Origin: Pyrenochaeta sp. MPI-SDFR-AT-0127
Taxonomy: Eukaryota > Ascomycota > Dothideomycetes > Pleosporales > Cucurbitariaceae
Reading direction: 5' to 3'
NCBI GenBank assembly: GCA_020747015.1
Contig: JAGTJM010000027.1
Span: 395,698 to 459,697, forward strand
DNA: 64,000 bases
Each line of letters opens with the position of its first letter. Within the stretch, counting starts at the first letter, position 1. The notes under the pieces were generated by a model. That model did not search any database and was not told the DNA's origin. It saw only the letters and a list, made by a program, of their open reading frames with translations. Shown here piece by piece: positions 33,651 to 44,957 of the stretch. Both the position numbers and the translations under genes were made by a program.

Positions 33651-35990
33651 CCACAATACCATCACGCTCTGCTCGTCCGCTTTCTTGCGGACAGGGTCGT
33701 ATCTTCCATATTGTCCCTGCATGCACCACCCAAAGTGTTCTTTGCTGTAAACACCTAATCATCTCCACTCTCTATCGCGCGGTAGAAGCCCACAGCTTGA
33801 GATACACAAGCCATCCGCTTCATTCTCTTCATTGTTCTGCAATACACCATAACCTGCCATAGCAAAAGTCACCAGATATTCAATCTTTCTACCACATTCA
33901 CTATCTTCTCTTCCTCCTCCCCTATAGTTTATACCTAAACCTAGTACTTAATGTCCCTAGGCATCATTCGTCCACGGCACCACTACCATTCACGCTTAGC
34001 TACTAACCCAGTTATATTAATACATTGCTCCTCTTTGATCAGCCCTAGTATCACCATTAAAAAAATACTATCTATATGCCTGCCCGCATTGAATACTGTG
34101 ACTTCAAAAGCCAGCTGCGAGATCCACTCAACGGATTTAACATAATGTAGAACTTGTTGATTCCAATCTAGCCTAGCCATGATATAACCCGCTATTATTT
34201 GATATAAGACCTACATACTTCACCTACTACCGACTTTGGCGTCATGAATATAATTTGTGCCTACTCGTATAGCCGTCAACTGTCCTACTTAGCGCTTAAA
34301 ATACCTACCCTCATCGGCCCTTCATGTTCAATCGCAACGCAACTAACGTTACGACTACAATGGTTAACCCACTAGAAACCGTTACCGCGACTTAAACAAC
34401 ACGCGCTTGCCTGCCCCTGTGCCCATAACAGCCACTAAGCGGCCCTTGTGTTCAATGACCACATGGATGGCCGGCTTCTGCATGCTGCGGAATGCGGCCT
34501 TTGCTCACAACGTCATCAACTCGGTGTCCACGTCCACCAACCGCAACATCTTCTACTAGCAATACTCTTCCACTGCGGCTTCTTTTCATTTGGCTACTCC
34601 CTGTGTGCCTCTCTGTGGCTTCTTCAATATGGCGGACAGAATCTGCAAAACGCATGCCACTCTATGCTGGCCAAACGCAAACCAAATCTCCGTACCTTAA
34701 CACTGAATACGGGCTCCTTGATCAGGCACTTGTTTATATCACCGGCTATTACGCTGCTATAGTCTTTCTGTAGTGGGACGGTTGGTTTTTATTATTCCAT
34801 TCGCCTCCGTGGCCGCCGTCATGTTGTCTAATGATCGGCCGAATGATTATGTTCTACTATGGCGACGATGCGGAAAAGATCAGTCGCTTGACAGCAAAGG
34901 CATCCGACATAACACGCAAATAGTAGTCATTAAACTAAAGCACTAAGATGGTCTAGTTATTCTATCAGAAATCAACAAGTACTTACGCAAGATTGGGTAA
35001 CTGCTATATGATTCTCTTAAGACCCAACTAATGATCACTTTTCTACTGCTAAGACGAGCCCGAATCCTTATGAACCCTCTTATTGGCACTATGCAGCAGA
35101 TGATAGAGTTATCCTTACCTCTAGCGTACCAACTAACAGCTTTAAGCCTAGTAGAGATAACGCCTTAAAGTAGCGATGTCGCATTCGTAGACAATACAAT
35201 CGATAAAAAGAGCTCGCAGCGGCATTGTTATTGAGGATAGGTAGATTTATCGTGTCCCGATTGATCACATAGTGTTGTCGCCTTCGACGCCAACCATATT
35301 CTCACCTCCATCCTGCTCCGTCTTCGCGATCTCTCATATTGCGTGGCTGTAGGAGGTCAGCTCCAAAGTTGCGCTAATCCTCTCCCTTCTTCCGATAAAA
35401 TGGCTTAAGAACCATACTAGGATAATGTCCGATTTCTCTGATTCTACTGCACTCGTTCCACACTTGTGATTCCGCAGCCGACGTTGCTATATTTTCTGAT
35501 TGGCTACGTATTATAACAATCCATAACGTATCTTGAATAGCTGCATACTGGAGAGTCCATCTCTACTGCTGTAGAGGGTGTAGAGATTCTGAGCTATCGC
35601 CCAATAATCAGCACAGCGTCTGCTCTAGATCTGAGTTCCTAGCCTCCTAACTCGTGCATTTTGCTCTACATAACGATGGCTATTCTTTCGCATATTAGGC
35701 TCAATATTGGGGCCGCGGCTTGGTGAGGACTTCATTAAATTGTTCGCCCTTAGTATAGTCGACACGCAAATTATATTAAGTCCGCTTCATGTCTTTAAAT
35801 GTATATTTTAATTGCATTGTAGTTTGCAGACTCCGCTTGAGCTCTGGTTGTGCATATACGGCTAATGTAAAATGAGCCGCGCATGTTTTCACTGCTGCGC
35901 TATAAGGTTGGGTATCGTGATGTTGGGTACCTTTGATGAATGTAAAACTTGGCTTAGTAGCAATATGCCAGCAAGCGGACTAACCGTGCC
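33651..35990. other. No supported gene; repeat-like decayed DNA
   Basis: Pyrimidine skew continues to about 34,450. A short GC-rich island (34,430-34,770) has overlapping frames without a family, then TpA-richer DNA follows. Confidence 0.35.
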
Positions 35991-37107
35991 ACTAACATCG
36001 ACTATCATAAGAACCATCCAATCCATGAATACTGTCTCTATGTGATGTTGCCTTAGTCCCTTCTGCGGCGCACGACGCTACAAAAGCATATACTGTTTGT
36101 AGCAGTGGTCGAGTTTGCCAAGAAGGGAATAAAAGGACCTTTGAAACACCCTGCGGGTAATAAACGATACTCTCTATGTAGAGTGCTCCGGGGAGACTTC
36201 TTCGGTCATCTAGTTGCTTCGCACTCGATCTACAGTACATTATGAGGCATTGCTAATCCTTGGTCTAATTTGATAAAATCTTCCTGAAAAGGTCTTTGTG
36301 GAAATCAGAACGTAATGATTGCTTGGTAGTTTTACCGCTAAGAATAAGTATTCGCCACGCACGAACGACATGCACTTTAAGGAAGACAGAAATCCATGCG
36401 TGGACTATCTCCTTCTGTCACTACATGTCTCAGGAGAGGAAGTCATCACCGTTGTCGAAGTTGCAAACGGCTCTGCGCAATCATCGCACTGGGGCCGGTG
36501 AGCATCATTTTTCGTTACTCTAGCAGACTGGTGGGCATTGTTTATCATGATAATCTCGGAGTAGCAATGTTAGCTGCGCAAAATTCTGATTGTGACTGGA
36601 ATGAATTGTTGAAGATGGCTGTTGTGCTGCGTGATTTCCGAATTCTTCGGGCTGGTCTGGTAGCATGCCCAGACCTGGCTGAAGGCAACTCTCGCTGTCT
36701 TGCTGAGCGTGATGAGCTTGCGCCTCTACTCCTTCCACAGTTCCAAGTACTGGGTGAAGGCTGAACACCAACGAAGCTAAATTTGTGGAAGTCATGCGTT
36801 ACTACATGGCGATGTGTAAATGTTTGAGATGTTGCTGAACGGGTGGCTACGATAGGGCTGATGCTACGTACATGCATCACCTCAAGACTAACTGTTGATT
36901 ATAAGCGATTGAAAGAAAGGGAACGTAGAGCTTATTTGCCTTGGTAGTGGGTTTAACGGTGCTACAATGCTGTGGCCACACTTAATGCACATGAGGTAAA
37001 GTGTAATGTGCTTAAATTTCATAGCCTATATTGTAGGAGTCCACCACTTTCTATGTCATGACCTTCTTTGCATCCCTAATTGCTCTTCTTAGACTTCGGC
37101 TCTGAAC
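35991..37107. other. No supported gene
   Basis: A minus frame at 36240-35992 (82 codons) and a plus frame at 36396-36764 (122 codons) have plausible composition in parts (HDNLGVAMLAAQNSDCDWNE) but no domain or splice support. Confidence 0.3.
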
Positions 37108-37953
37108 TCAGAGTACCACAACCTCAAAAAATGCGCCATCCCACCAAAAGCTGAAGGTAGAGATTTGTGATAGCTGAAAAATGACCCACATAAGGAGATA
37201 AAGCACGCCGTACCCAATGAGACCGACAAAAGCCAACTGGAAAACTGTCGCGATTTTCTTAGCTAAACCCAGATCTAGGAATTCGTAGATGGCGATAATA
37301 TTGCAACATAGAACCATACACATGCGGCCAACAAGAGTGGTAGTAAGTTCCACCCCTAGTCGATATGCCACAATATCATAGTCACCGGCTTTCGACTCGC
37401 GGAGGGCGGCAAAGACGATTAAAAGGTCTCTTAGCTCCTACAGTGGATTAGCGAGCGTCTACGAACCGCGTTACAAATGTAGAATTACTCTTTCGAAGCG
37501 GTTGGCAATATCTTCAGCAATACGCTGGGTACCTTGGAGAGCCATCTTTATATCGAGTCGAAGGTAGTGTTCGATAGTCCGAACCGCGGATTGTGCGCTA
37601 TTTTTAGCCCCTCCAGCGAACTGCTGGCGATGGGGTTAGCTTTCCGATTTGTCGCTGATACATCGTGTTTACATCACACCTACCTTAATAGCCTCGTGGA
37701 GGAATCCTTGAACGGTCTCGAGCATATTGTCAGTTGTAGCTTTGATAAATTTAGAGCACGTGTGCAAACAATCTGAGTCGCGGCAAGAGTATTTAATAAG
37801 GGCTATGCTAGTAATCAAAACGAGAGCCAGCGTATAAAGTGAGAGTATATTGGTCCTTTCGTTCGAATGGTGATTTCTGGTTTCGGAAGGAGCAAAATCG
37901 CTAAATGGATCAGAGGGAGAGTTCTGGTGAGAGTGAGCGGGGAGCCCTATAGC
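37108..37953 (-). CDS. Multi-exon membrane protein of unknown family (5' end unresolved)
   Basis: Three exons join in frame: 37953-37684 (90 codons), 37623-37489 (45) and 37437-37108 (109 plus TGA or TAG-type stop). Intron 37683-37624 has donor GTAGGTG, branch GCTAACC and a tandem CAGCAG acceptor. Intron 37488-37438 is 51 bp with branch GCTAATCC. Predicted topology: Ser/Asn/Glu-rich N-terminal part, a membrane helix (ILSLYTLALVLITSIALI), a long amphipathic region including ETVQGFLHEAIK and GTQRIAEDIANRFER, then hydrophobic segments MCMVLCCNIIAIYEF and VFQLAFVGLIGYGVLYLLMW and a short Phe/Val-rich C-terminus. Exon 1 lacks an ATG before the first helix, so an upstream exon is probably missing from this model. 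No family recognised. No damage seen. Confidence 0.66.
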
Positions 37954-40900
37954 CTATTCTCATAGATACACCGACCTTTGCGTACATAAGCGCAGATGAC
38001 AACTGTAGAACACGCCGCAAACCATGTGCTGATTCCCGAGCTTGTGAAGGAGCAATCACCATGCATTGTAGACCAATTCCGGTGAGCATTGTTGAGTTGG
38101 TTTTACAAATCAAAGAGACGAACAAAGCTGCGCTGTGAGGAATGTTTGCGAGTGTTTGGCGTTCTCCACTTTGTGGAGAACTTGGGTGCAGTGCTTTGGC
38201 AAGCCACTATTGTTGCTTGTTCATTTCATGTTTGCTACGCATCAAGACAAATATGAGACACGCGAAACATATCGCTGCTCGGAATATGAGGATTCACTGG
38301 TCTGAGGCTATGTTGGTTCGCCGGAAACGGAGAAGGGCATTTGGCCTTTCTGAACACATTCACAATACGTCAGACATGTCCTATCCACTTTGATTCTCTA
38401 CTGGTCGTTAGGGAAGAACCTCCGTACACGCTCTCAGGTTCAAAGCCAACACCTTCCAATGCCAACTTGTGTTTCTATCTATTTGTTGTGATGTGGAGAC
38501 CCGCATTCATCTTGATGAGCGTGGCGTCCCATCAGCTAGAGAGCTGTACCTATGACTTCTGTGCTAACTCTGATTTGGGGCACGATGCCTAGCTAGATCC
38601 CATTTGGTCGTATCTTCTCGCAAGGTCTCCACCAACCGCTATATGAGCTCATGGAAAGGTTTCCTCTCTTACGCACACCTTGTGATCGAGCAAGGCTACA
38701 CATACCCCCAGGCCAGATTTCAAGAGCCTTTTCCTCTGTTTCTGACGACTTTGTTATAGCCAGCGTACACAATGCCTCAAGGATTGAACATTTTTTCCTC
38801 GTCCCAGGCCGCTCGAATAAATGACATTATCGTCAACGCCTTGCTTAATGACTTCTCTCCAAAGCTACAGATGTTGATAGAATGGTGATGCACGCCCTCT
38901 CGCAAGGCATGACCTATCGTTCTGCATGTTTCTTTGCAAATGACCAAAGCTCTGGTGTTGCTCAACTTTTGTGCATGGGTGCGAGCGTGCCGGAAAAGAT
39001 GAGATCGTTTCCGGCCCTGATCGAGTGGTTATGTAATGATATCCAGTTTTGTGCGCTAGTCTTGTCTGTTCTCTCAGATCTTTCTAGTCATGGGACGCGA
39101 CAAGGTATAACGCACAAGAAGCGTGTTGCGAAGAGAGCAATTTGTCAAAGCTCCGCCGTCTGATGCTTGTTCTGTAGCTTGTGCATCATCACCGTCTCAG
39201 TTGCAATCTCAGAAACCAGTTCCAGAACCAGCTCGTCATGGTCCTGTTGATTCTCTCCTTCATTGCGCTTAACTAGGTAAGATTACCAATAACATTCCCA
39301 GACAGCGCACGTCGGCCGTGCTTTCACCTCGCCATTCATTGTTTGCGATGATTGTTGAGAGCGCTAGCTTGATGATATTCGTCGATATATATCTGAAAAA
39401 GTGAGCAGCACGAGCATGATGTTGTTCATGTGTGCGTTGTAGGTTTCCCGCGATTTCCCGCGATAATGGACACAGGAGGCATACTGCTAAGGTATAGCAA
39501 ACAGGCTATGTTGTTTATCAGTGTGCATCTCCTGGGATTGTGTCTGCGCTTTTGGTTATGCTTTGCGTGTTGAGTGCTTTTTTCGACAAGTCCTATAATG
39601 TAGAAGAAACCTTTTGCCTAGCTCCTCGATTAAGAAAGGGCTACCATTCCGTGTACCAAATCAAAGTACATAGCGGTGTGATAATCCTACCGTTCGGTTG
39701 GGTTATCGTATAAATTGTACTTTAATCATTACGTGGCAATATTAGAAGTAGAATAGTCTATGCTTGCACATCCGGCTAGCAAGGCACCATCTATTAGGTG
39801 TGCAATGTTAATGTTGTTGCATTAGCTGTTCTTAATTTGAAGGCAAACAAGTTCTTCATCTAAGTTTTCCGAGACAATAGTCTCACATAATTGAGCTCTC
39901 CTGCGAAAGATTAACAATGTGGTGCTACTAGTAGTATCGGTATCAAAGCCGAGAACAAATTATCATCTACATTAGAGCGCTCGCAAGTGCGACGCTTATG
40001 AGGTATCAAAGGCTAACGTTAGAGAAAGCCTACTATAAATTAATAATCCATACTACTGTATATCAGCTCACGGAGAATGTCGCGAAATACTGTAAATGCG
40101 TAGCCACAAAGTGCGAAAGCTCTGGGACACTACTTTGCTCCGTGAGATTGCGATACTGTACACCTAAAAACTGGCATATAATATTCTGAAATCCTTCAAC
40201 CTACACGATTGAGCCTTTTTCCATTCATGTTCATTGAAGAGAAGTATAGACAAAACCTAATAAAACCCAGAACAGTATACAGTACATACGGCACATCGAG
40301 TTCGTGGGGAAGGTCAGAATCCTAGACAACTTTTAAGTCTTTAATAAGGTCGCGTGTAAACGGATATTTACTTAGGAAGACTGATTAGAAAGATTACACT
40401 ATTATACGTCAAAACCATGCTGTCACGAAGCTTACTACCCGGTGTACAAGCTCCCACGCGCCAGAAAGTGTACTGTTCAGTCTTGGGTATCGTCATGGAT
40501 AGCCTAAGCATTAAAGCCTGAGAAGCCCTACTAAGAAGAGGTCACTAGGAAGAAGGGATATCATTCACATCAACATCATGCCATCATTGCTCCTGTCCAA
40601 TCGCCATGGGTTACTTACTGTCACGAGAAGGGCGGTCACGATCCATCATCGCCATAAGCCTATCAAATCGGCGTTACGTGTACTGGCCATATAGGCCGTC
40701 TGCGCCTAGCGCTTGGGTATGACCAATGCAGTGTCTTTGTGCGTCTTGCTGCGCATCACACTCTAATTCTAGTGCCGGCAAGCAGAGTAGCCACCGTCGA
40801 TTCCACCCGATGGCCACAGTAAAGAGTCGCTCCACTTCTCGCGCACTCTTGAGCATGCCTTGGCTGTGGCGTCACGGATCGTGGGGGTTTGTCGTGTGGA

Positions 40901-41288
40901 TGGGGTGAGGCAGGCGGGCGAGGATCGGTCGGCAAGAATCGGTCGGTGAAGGGGGATGGACTTGGACGGCGGCGTGCAAGTATGAAGTAATAATAGCTTT
41001 TATCCGTGGCTTAGTAACCTTAGGTTGGTGAATGGGTGGATGTGTAGGTTTTGCGTCACGCGATGACGCGCGATACCACCCGCCACCTGAGAAAAACATA
41101 TCGGGCGCGACGGAGAGTAAATTGATTGGTCTACAGCACGCCCACGTGCCTTCACATGAACGCATGTCCTCCTGCTGTTTTTGTCCTCTTTCATAGTACC
41201 TGTGCATCGCAATGTTCCATCTTGCCCACCCTGCGTTTTGCATCGTGTTGCGCAGTGTTGCTTTGTGCTCCGCGTTCTTCCGTTAACA
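37954..41288. other. Mostly unassigned; includes upstream region of the FunK1 gene
   Basis: Short frames at 38142-38592 and 38882-39163 look partly protein-like (SQAARINDIIVNALLNDFSP near 38,800) but carry stops. 39.2-40.5 kb is AT-rich and unreadable. 40.6-41.28 kb is GC-richer, with overlapping frames that I treat as 5' flank and leader of the kinase gene. A GATCGGTCGG / AATCGGTCGG direct repeat lies near 40,922-40,947. Confidence 0.35.
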
Positions 41289-43752
41289 ATGTGCAGCATT
41301 TCTGATTCCGACATCATCGACAAGCACCCGATCGGCCAGCAGCTGGATTCCTTTCGCGGCCTCCTGAAATTACGATGCGAAGAAGCAGGCATTGCAGACA
41401 ATGTCACCGGTAGCGATCGGATGGCACGTTTAGCGGAAACCTCAGGTTGGTCCATGTTCCAGTCTCGGATGGATGACGGGCTAACTTGAACCAGCCATCA
41501 AGGACCTTGCCGTTACGCTCATCATTACCATACATATTACTCCACTTGCTACCGCCCTCCCCTCTCGCAGCGGCAAAGGATCCCTTCAGGATGACCTCTT
41601 CAAATTGGGAACTTATGTTGGATCTACTCGGTTCACAGGCAAGTCATTCGTCAAGGTCTTTGAAGAGATTGAGCGTCATGGAACAGATCAAGCGATCTAT
41701 GCGGCCCTGTTTTCGCTTCTACGCAACCAAGTATTTACGCCTCTGATCGTCTACAACGAAGCTCCCCGTGATACGCCGTCCGGGTCCACTTCCTCCTCTC
41801 AAAGCGCCGACGAACAGACTCACGACAATCGCGATGAACAAATTCTTCAGGAAATCAATGGCTGCGTCTACAAGGATACTGGGGGATTCTATGAGAAATA
41901 TTTCGAAGGAAAGCCATGGTCTAGGAAAGCCCAACAAATCGTCGACGAAGTGAACCCACAAGTGGTTGGCGGACGTTGGACTGAATACCCAGAGCGGCCA
42001 TCGCAAGGTGCGTTCCTAGACTGGCTCTTCGGACTTCAAAACAAATTCATTGCGAACCGGCGGAGCACGTATCACGCGGCGCCAGACCTCCCTCTTGCGG
42101 GTTCCGAATGCAGGCAGAAGCCCGATATCTTCCTGACCCATTTCGATGCGTCCAACGACGAGAGACAACACAATTGGGCAGAATTACAAGTCATAGGAGA
42201 GCTGGAGCAGAGTGAGATCAGGGAGATGGAAACGGCAGAGCTACTCAAGTTTTGCGGAAATGCTCGGGAGGTCTTTGCAAGCCAGCCTACCCGTCGTTTT
42301 CTGCATGGCTTCATCGTTCGCGGATCGCACGTGGAGCTTTGGGTTTTTGATCGGTCAGGTCTCTACAGCAGCGAGCAGTTCGACATTCATCAGGATCCGC
42401 ATCGCTTCCTCACCATTATGGTCGGCTACACTCTCATGTCTGATGAGGAGCTTGGCTTAAATACATACATCAAGAAAGACAAAATGGGCAGATATATCGA
42501 GTTCGAGCAGGACGGAGGGAAAGTGCACGAGCGGCTATACCTGGAAGATGCGCCCATTGCTTCTCAGAGAGCTATTGTGTGTCGAGGGACTGCTTGTTAT
42601 CGAGCCAAAAGGAAGAAAGCTGAGCACTGGGAATATGTGGTCAAGTTTGCATGGCGATCGAGTCCGCGGAGGGCAGAGGGTGACATATTACAACTGGCAA
42701 AGGAAAGAAAGGTCTGGGGCATTGGGGATTTGTCCTATCACCGCGACCTGGAAATGATTGCTTCGTTGCGACAAGGACTGCAATTTGGAAAGCCGAAAGC
42801 GTTCAGATCGTCCAAGAGAGACTCCATCAGCCAAACACAGTCGAGAAAATCCGGTCTCCTGTCCAATGCCCTCGGCATCAGCCTGGCAACTATCGGATCG
42901 TCGTCTGGACAGAAAAGAAAGAGACAGGATGAGATGCCCCCACCTAGTTCGTCCAAGCGGTCACGATCTGGCAGTCACCTACAATTTGATCTGACGACTC
43001 CGAACGCGCAAACAAATGCTTTCGAGCAGGTCGAGCCGACATCCAATTGCGCCAGTACGGAGTCTCAAGAGAAGGGCCTGTTCGATAATCGCATTTTCTC
43101 TTGCCTCGTTATTTCGCCTCCCGGACGATCAATTCATCAGTTCAAGTCAGTCGAGGAGCTTCTCGAAGCATTTTGCGACTTCATTAAGGCGCATCGGTCT
43201 CTGTATCTCGATGGACAGATACTTCATCGGGATATATCAGAGAACAATGTCATCATCACCGAACCGAAACGAAAAGGAGATCCCAGAGGCCGACTCATCG
43301 ATCTGGATCTCGGAAAGGAGCTTGACGGTGGCCCAAGTGGAGCTAGACACCGGACTGGTACCATGGAGTTCATGGCCATTGAAGTACTTGAGGGCAAGTC
43401 ACACACGTACCGCCATGACCTAGAATCTCTCTTCTACGTCTTTATCTGGGTGATTGTCAGGAATGGTCATGAGCACGTTCCGAGTACCAGTTATCTCCGG
43501 AATTGGTACAGAGGGAGTTATGCAGATATTGCAGTCACAAAGACCGGCCACATGGACAAAAAAAGGTTCACCCATATTCTCGATGAATTTCCTCCCGTTT
43601 TTGAGAGGCTGAAAGGTCTTGTTGGACGGATACGGGATATCCTCTTTCCCTACGTGGATGGGTTATTCACTGGAACATATCAAGAGCCCAGCAAACTGTA
43701 CCTGCCGATGATTGAAGCATTCGAAGAAGAGATTGCAAGGTTTAGTAAATAG
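41289..43752 (+). CDS. FunK1-type fungal protein kinase
   Basis: Two exons (41289-41445, 41495-43752) around a 49-bp intron (GTTGG donor, GCTAAC branch, ACCAG acceptor) give 804 residues in frame. FunK1 is a kinase family expanded in multicellular fungi. Substrates are unknown. Seen: an N-terminal FunK1 region (GTYVGSTRFTGKSFVKVFEE), conserved ADLPLAGSECRQKPDIFL-like block, a Gly-loop-like CRGTACYRAK (about 416-425), the ATP-binding Lys in VVKFAW (K436), catalytic HRD in LHRDISENN (D632), DLG in LIDLDLGKE replacing DFG (D657), and ME-x-MAIEVL in place of APE. A Ser/Lys-rich insert with KRKRQ and KRSRS basic runs (about 520-550) could act as a nuclear signal. All catalytic residues are present. 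No damage and normal codon use, unlike its neighbours. Confidence 0.95.
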
Positions 43753-44046
43753 GTAGTGTAGTGGTAGCAGTAATCAAGGAAGCTATTCTCATCGCCAGCA
43801 AGACCGTCTGATGACTAGCTACAATTAAGACACTCAATCACAAATGATGCTTTCATCCATCCGGATTCCTACTGCAGTTGACGCCATGTGCTCGACGGTC
43901 CTGGTCCTGGTCTGCTAACGTTCTGCCTTTGCCTTCATTGCCACCTTCCCGAGGCGCTCTACCACCAATCGACAAACTGTCCAGTGCCCCAGCGCAACCT
44001 ATTATCCACAGCAACGAAATACTCCTCTACGCCTTCCAATAAAACT
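43753..44046. other. Intergenic between FunK1 and a convergent pseudogene
   Basis: Short 3' flank of the kinase gene. No terminator or polyadenylation motif was assigned. Confidence 0.4.
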
Positions 44047-44957
44047 CTAATAGAGCTTCAAAAGCGTCATGTTGAACTTACGCACGCCATCTTCGACGCC
44101 AGTCCAGTGAACCCAGAGTTCGTGGGTACGACCTTCAGTGCAGATGGAGCAAAAAAGTGCGAGCTGGGTATCAAGGGGTGCCTGCTGGCTCTCAGAGCAT
44201 GCTACCGAGCGTTCTACTGGCCCATCTAGACAAAAGTTGAATCTTGAGTCCACATTCACCCGACACTGCAGCTTGATTCTCTGCTTCAAAAATCTATCTG
44301 CCAGTTGAGTACGTCTTGCCTTTGATAGCAGAAAAAGGAAAGGCGAGATCGGACGCACATGAGGCCGGCACTGATATTAGCGCTGGTTCTAGTATCATAC
44401 GTGGTGCGCGGGCTATCATTTGGGCCTAACTTGCGGACCCGAATGTTGATCAAGTTTGAGGACGGTAGTGCGGATATAAGAGCGTCGAGTTTCGTCCCCA
44501 TCGACGAGTCTCGACGACGAGTTTTGATTGGAGAGGTTGTTGGGAGAGGGTGAGGCGGCTTCAAATCCGCTTCCTGTGGCTCCTTCGATCTTCAGGATTT
44601 GGAAGACGTATCTGCTTGGCGTTTTGATGATGGTGGATCCAGAATGCCGACGGCTCTTGGTGATGTCACTTGTTCTAGATCGACTTGTGAAGTGTGGTTG
44701 GCTAGGAAATCCAAGTTGAAATCAGACTGTGCAATGCTCGGTTTCAGGCCCACTTCCCAGTCCGCCTTCTCACGAAAGCAGAAACTATTTGGCTACATAG
44801 CGTGAAGAGCAGTAACCAAATGGCGAATGAAGTCATCTCCCCCAATCGTAGCTCTGTCAGCTTCCACAAAGCCATCAGAGAAGTTTTGGGATGCAAGCGC
44901 AAGGAGCTTCCGACACCCTCTAGGTGGACTAGCGTTGATTATGGTGTCAATAGTGTC
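44047..44957 (-). pseudogene. Decayed gene, unknown fungal family
   Basis: One minus frame is open from 44957 to about 44,290 except for TAG 44795-44793 and TGA 44594-44592. It reads as normal protein throughout: DTIINASPPRGCRKLLALAS, QNFSDGFVEADRATIGGDDF, SDFNLDFLANHTSQVDLEQV, ALISALPSSNLINIRVRKLG, GPNDSPRTTYDTRTSANISA. A second frame (to TAA-type stop at 44047) continues with KLQCRVNVDSRFNFCLDGPV and HELWVHWTGVEDGVRKFNMT, presumably after an intron near 44,340-44,290 that I could not place exactly. The two stops could each come from one transition (CAG/TGG to TAG, CGA to TGA). The 5' end is lost beyond 44,960. I do not recognise the family. Confidence 0.52.

Noticed and set aside
40872..41455. 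Minus frames of 123 and 151 codons upstream of FunK1
   Set aside because: They run antisense to the 5' flank and first exon of the kinase gene and have no recognisable domain.
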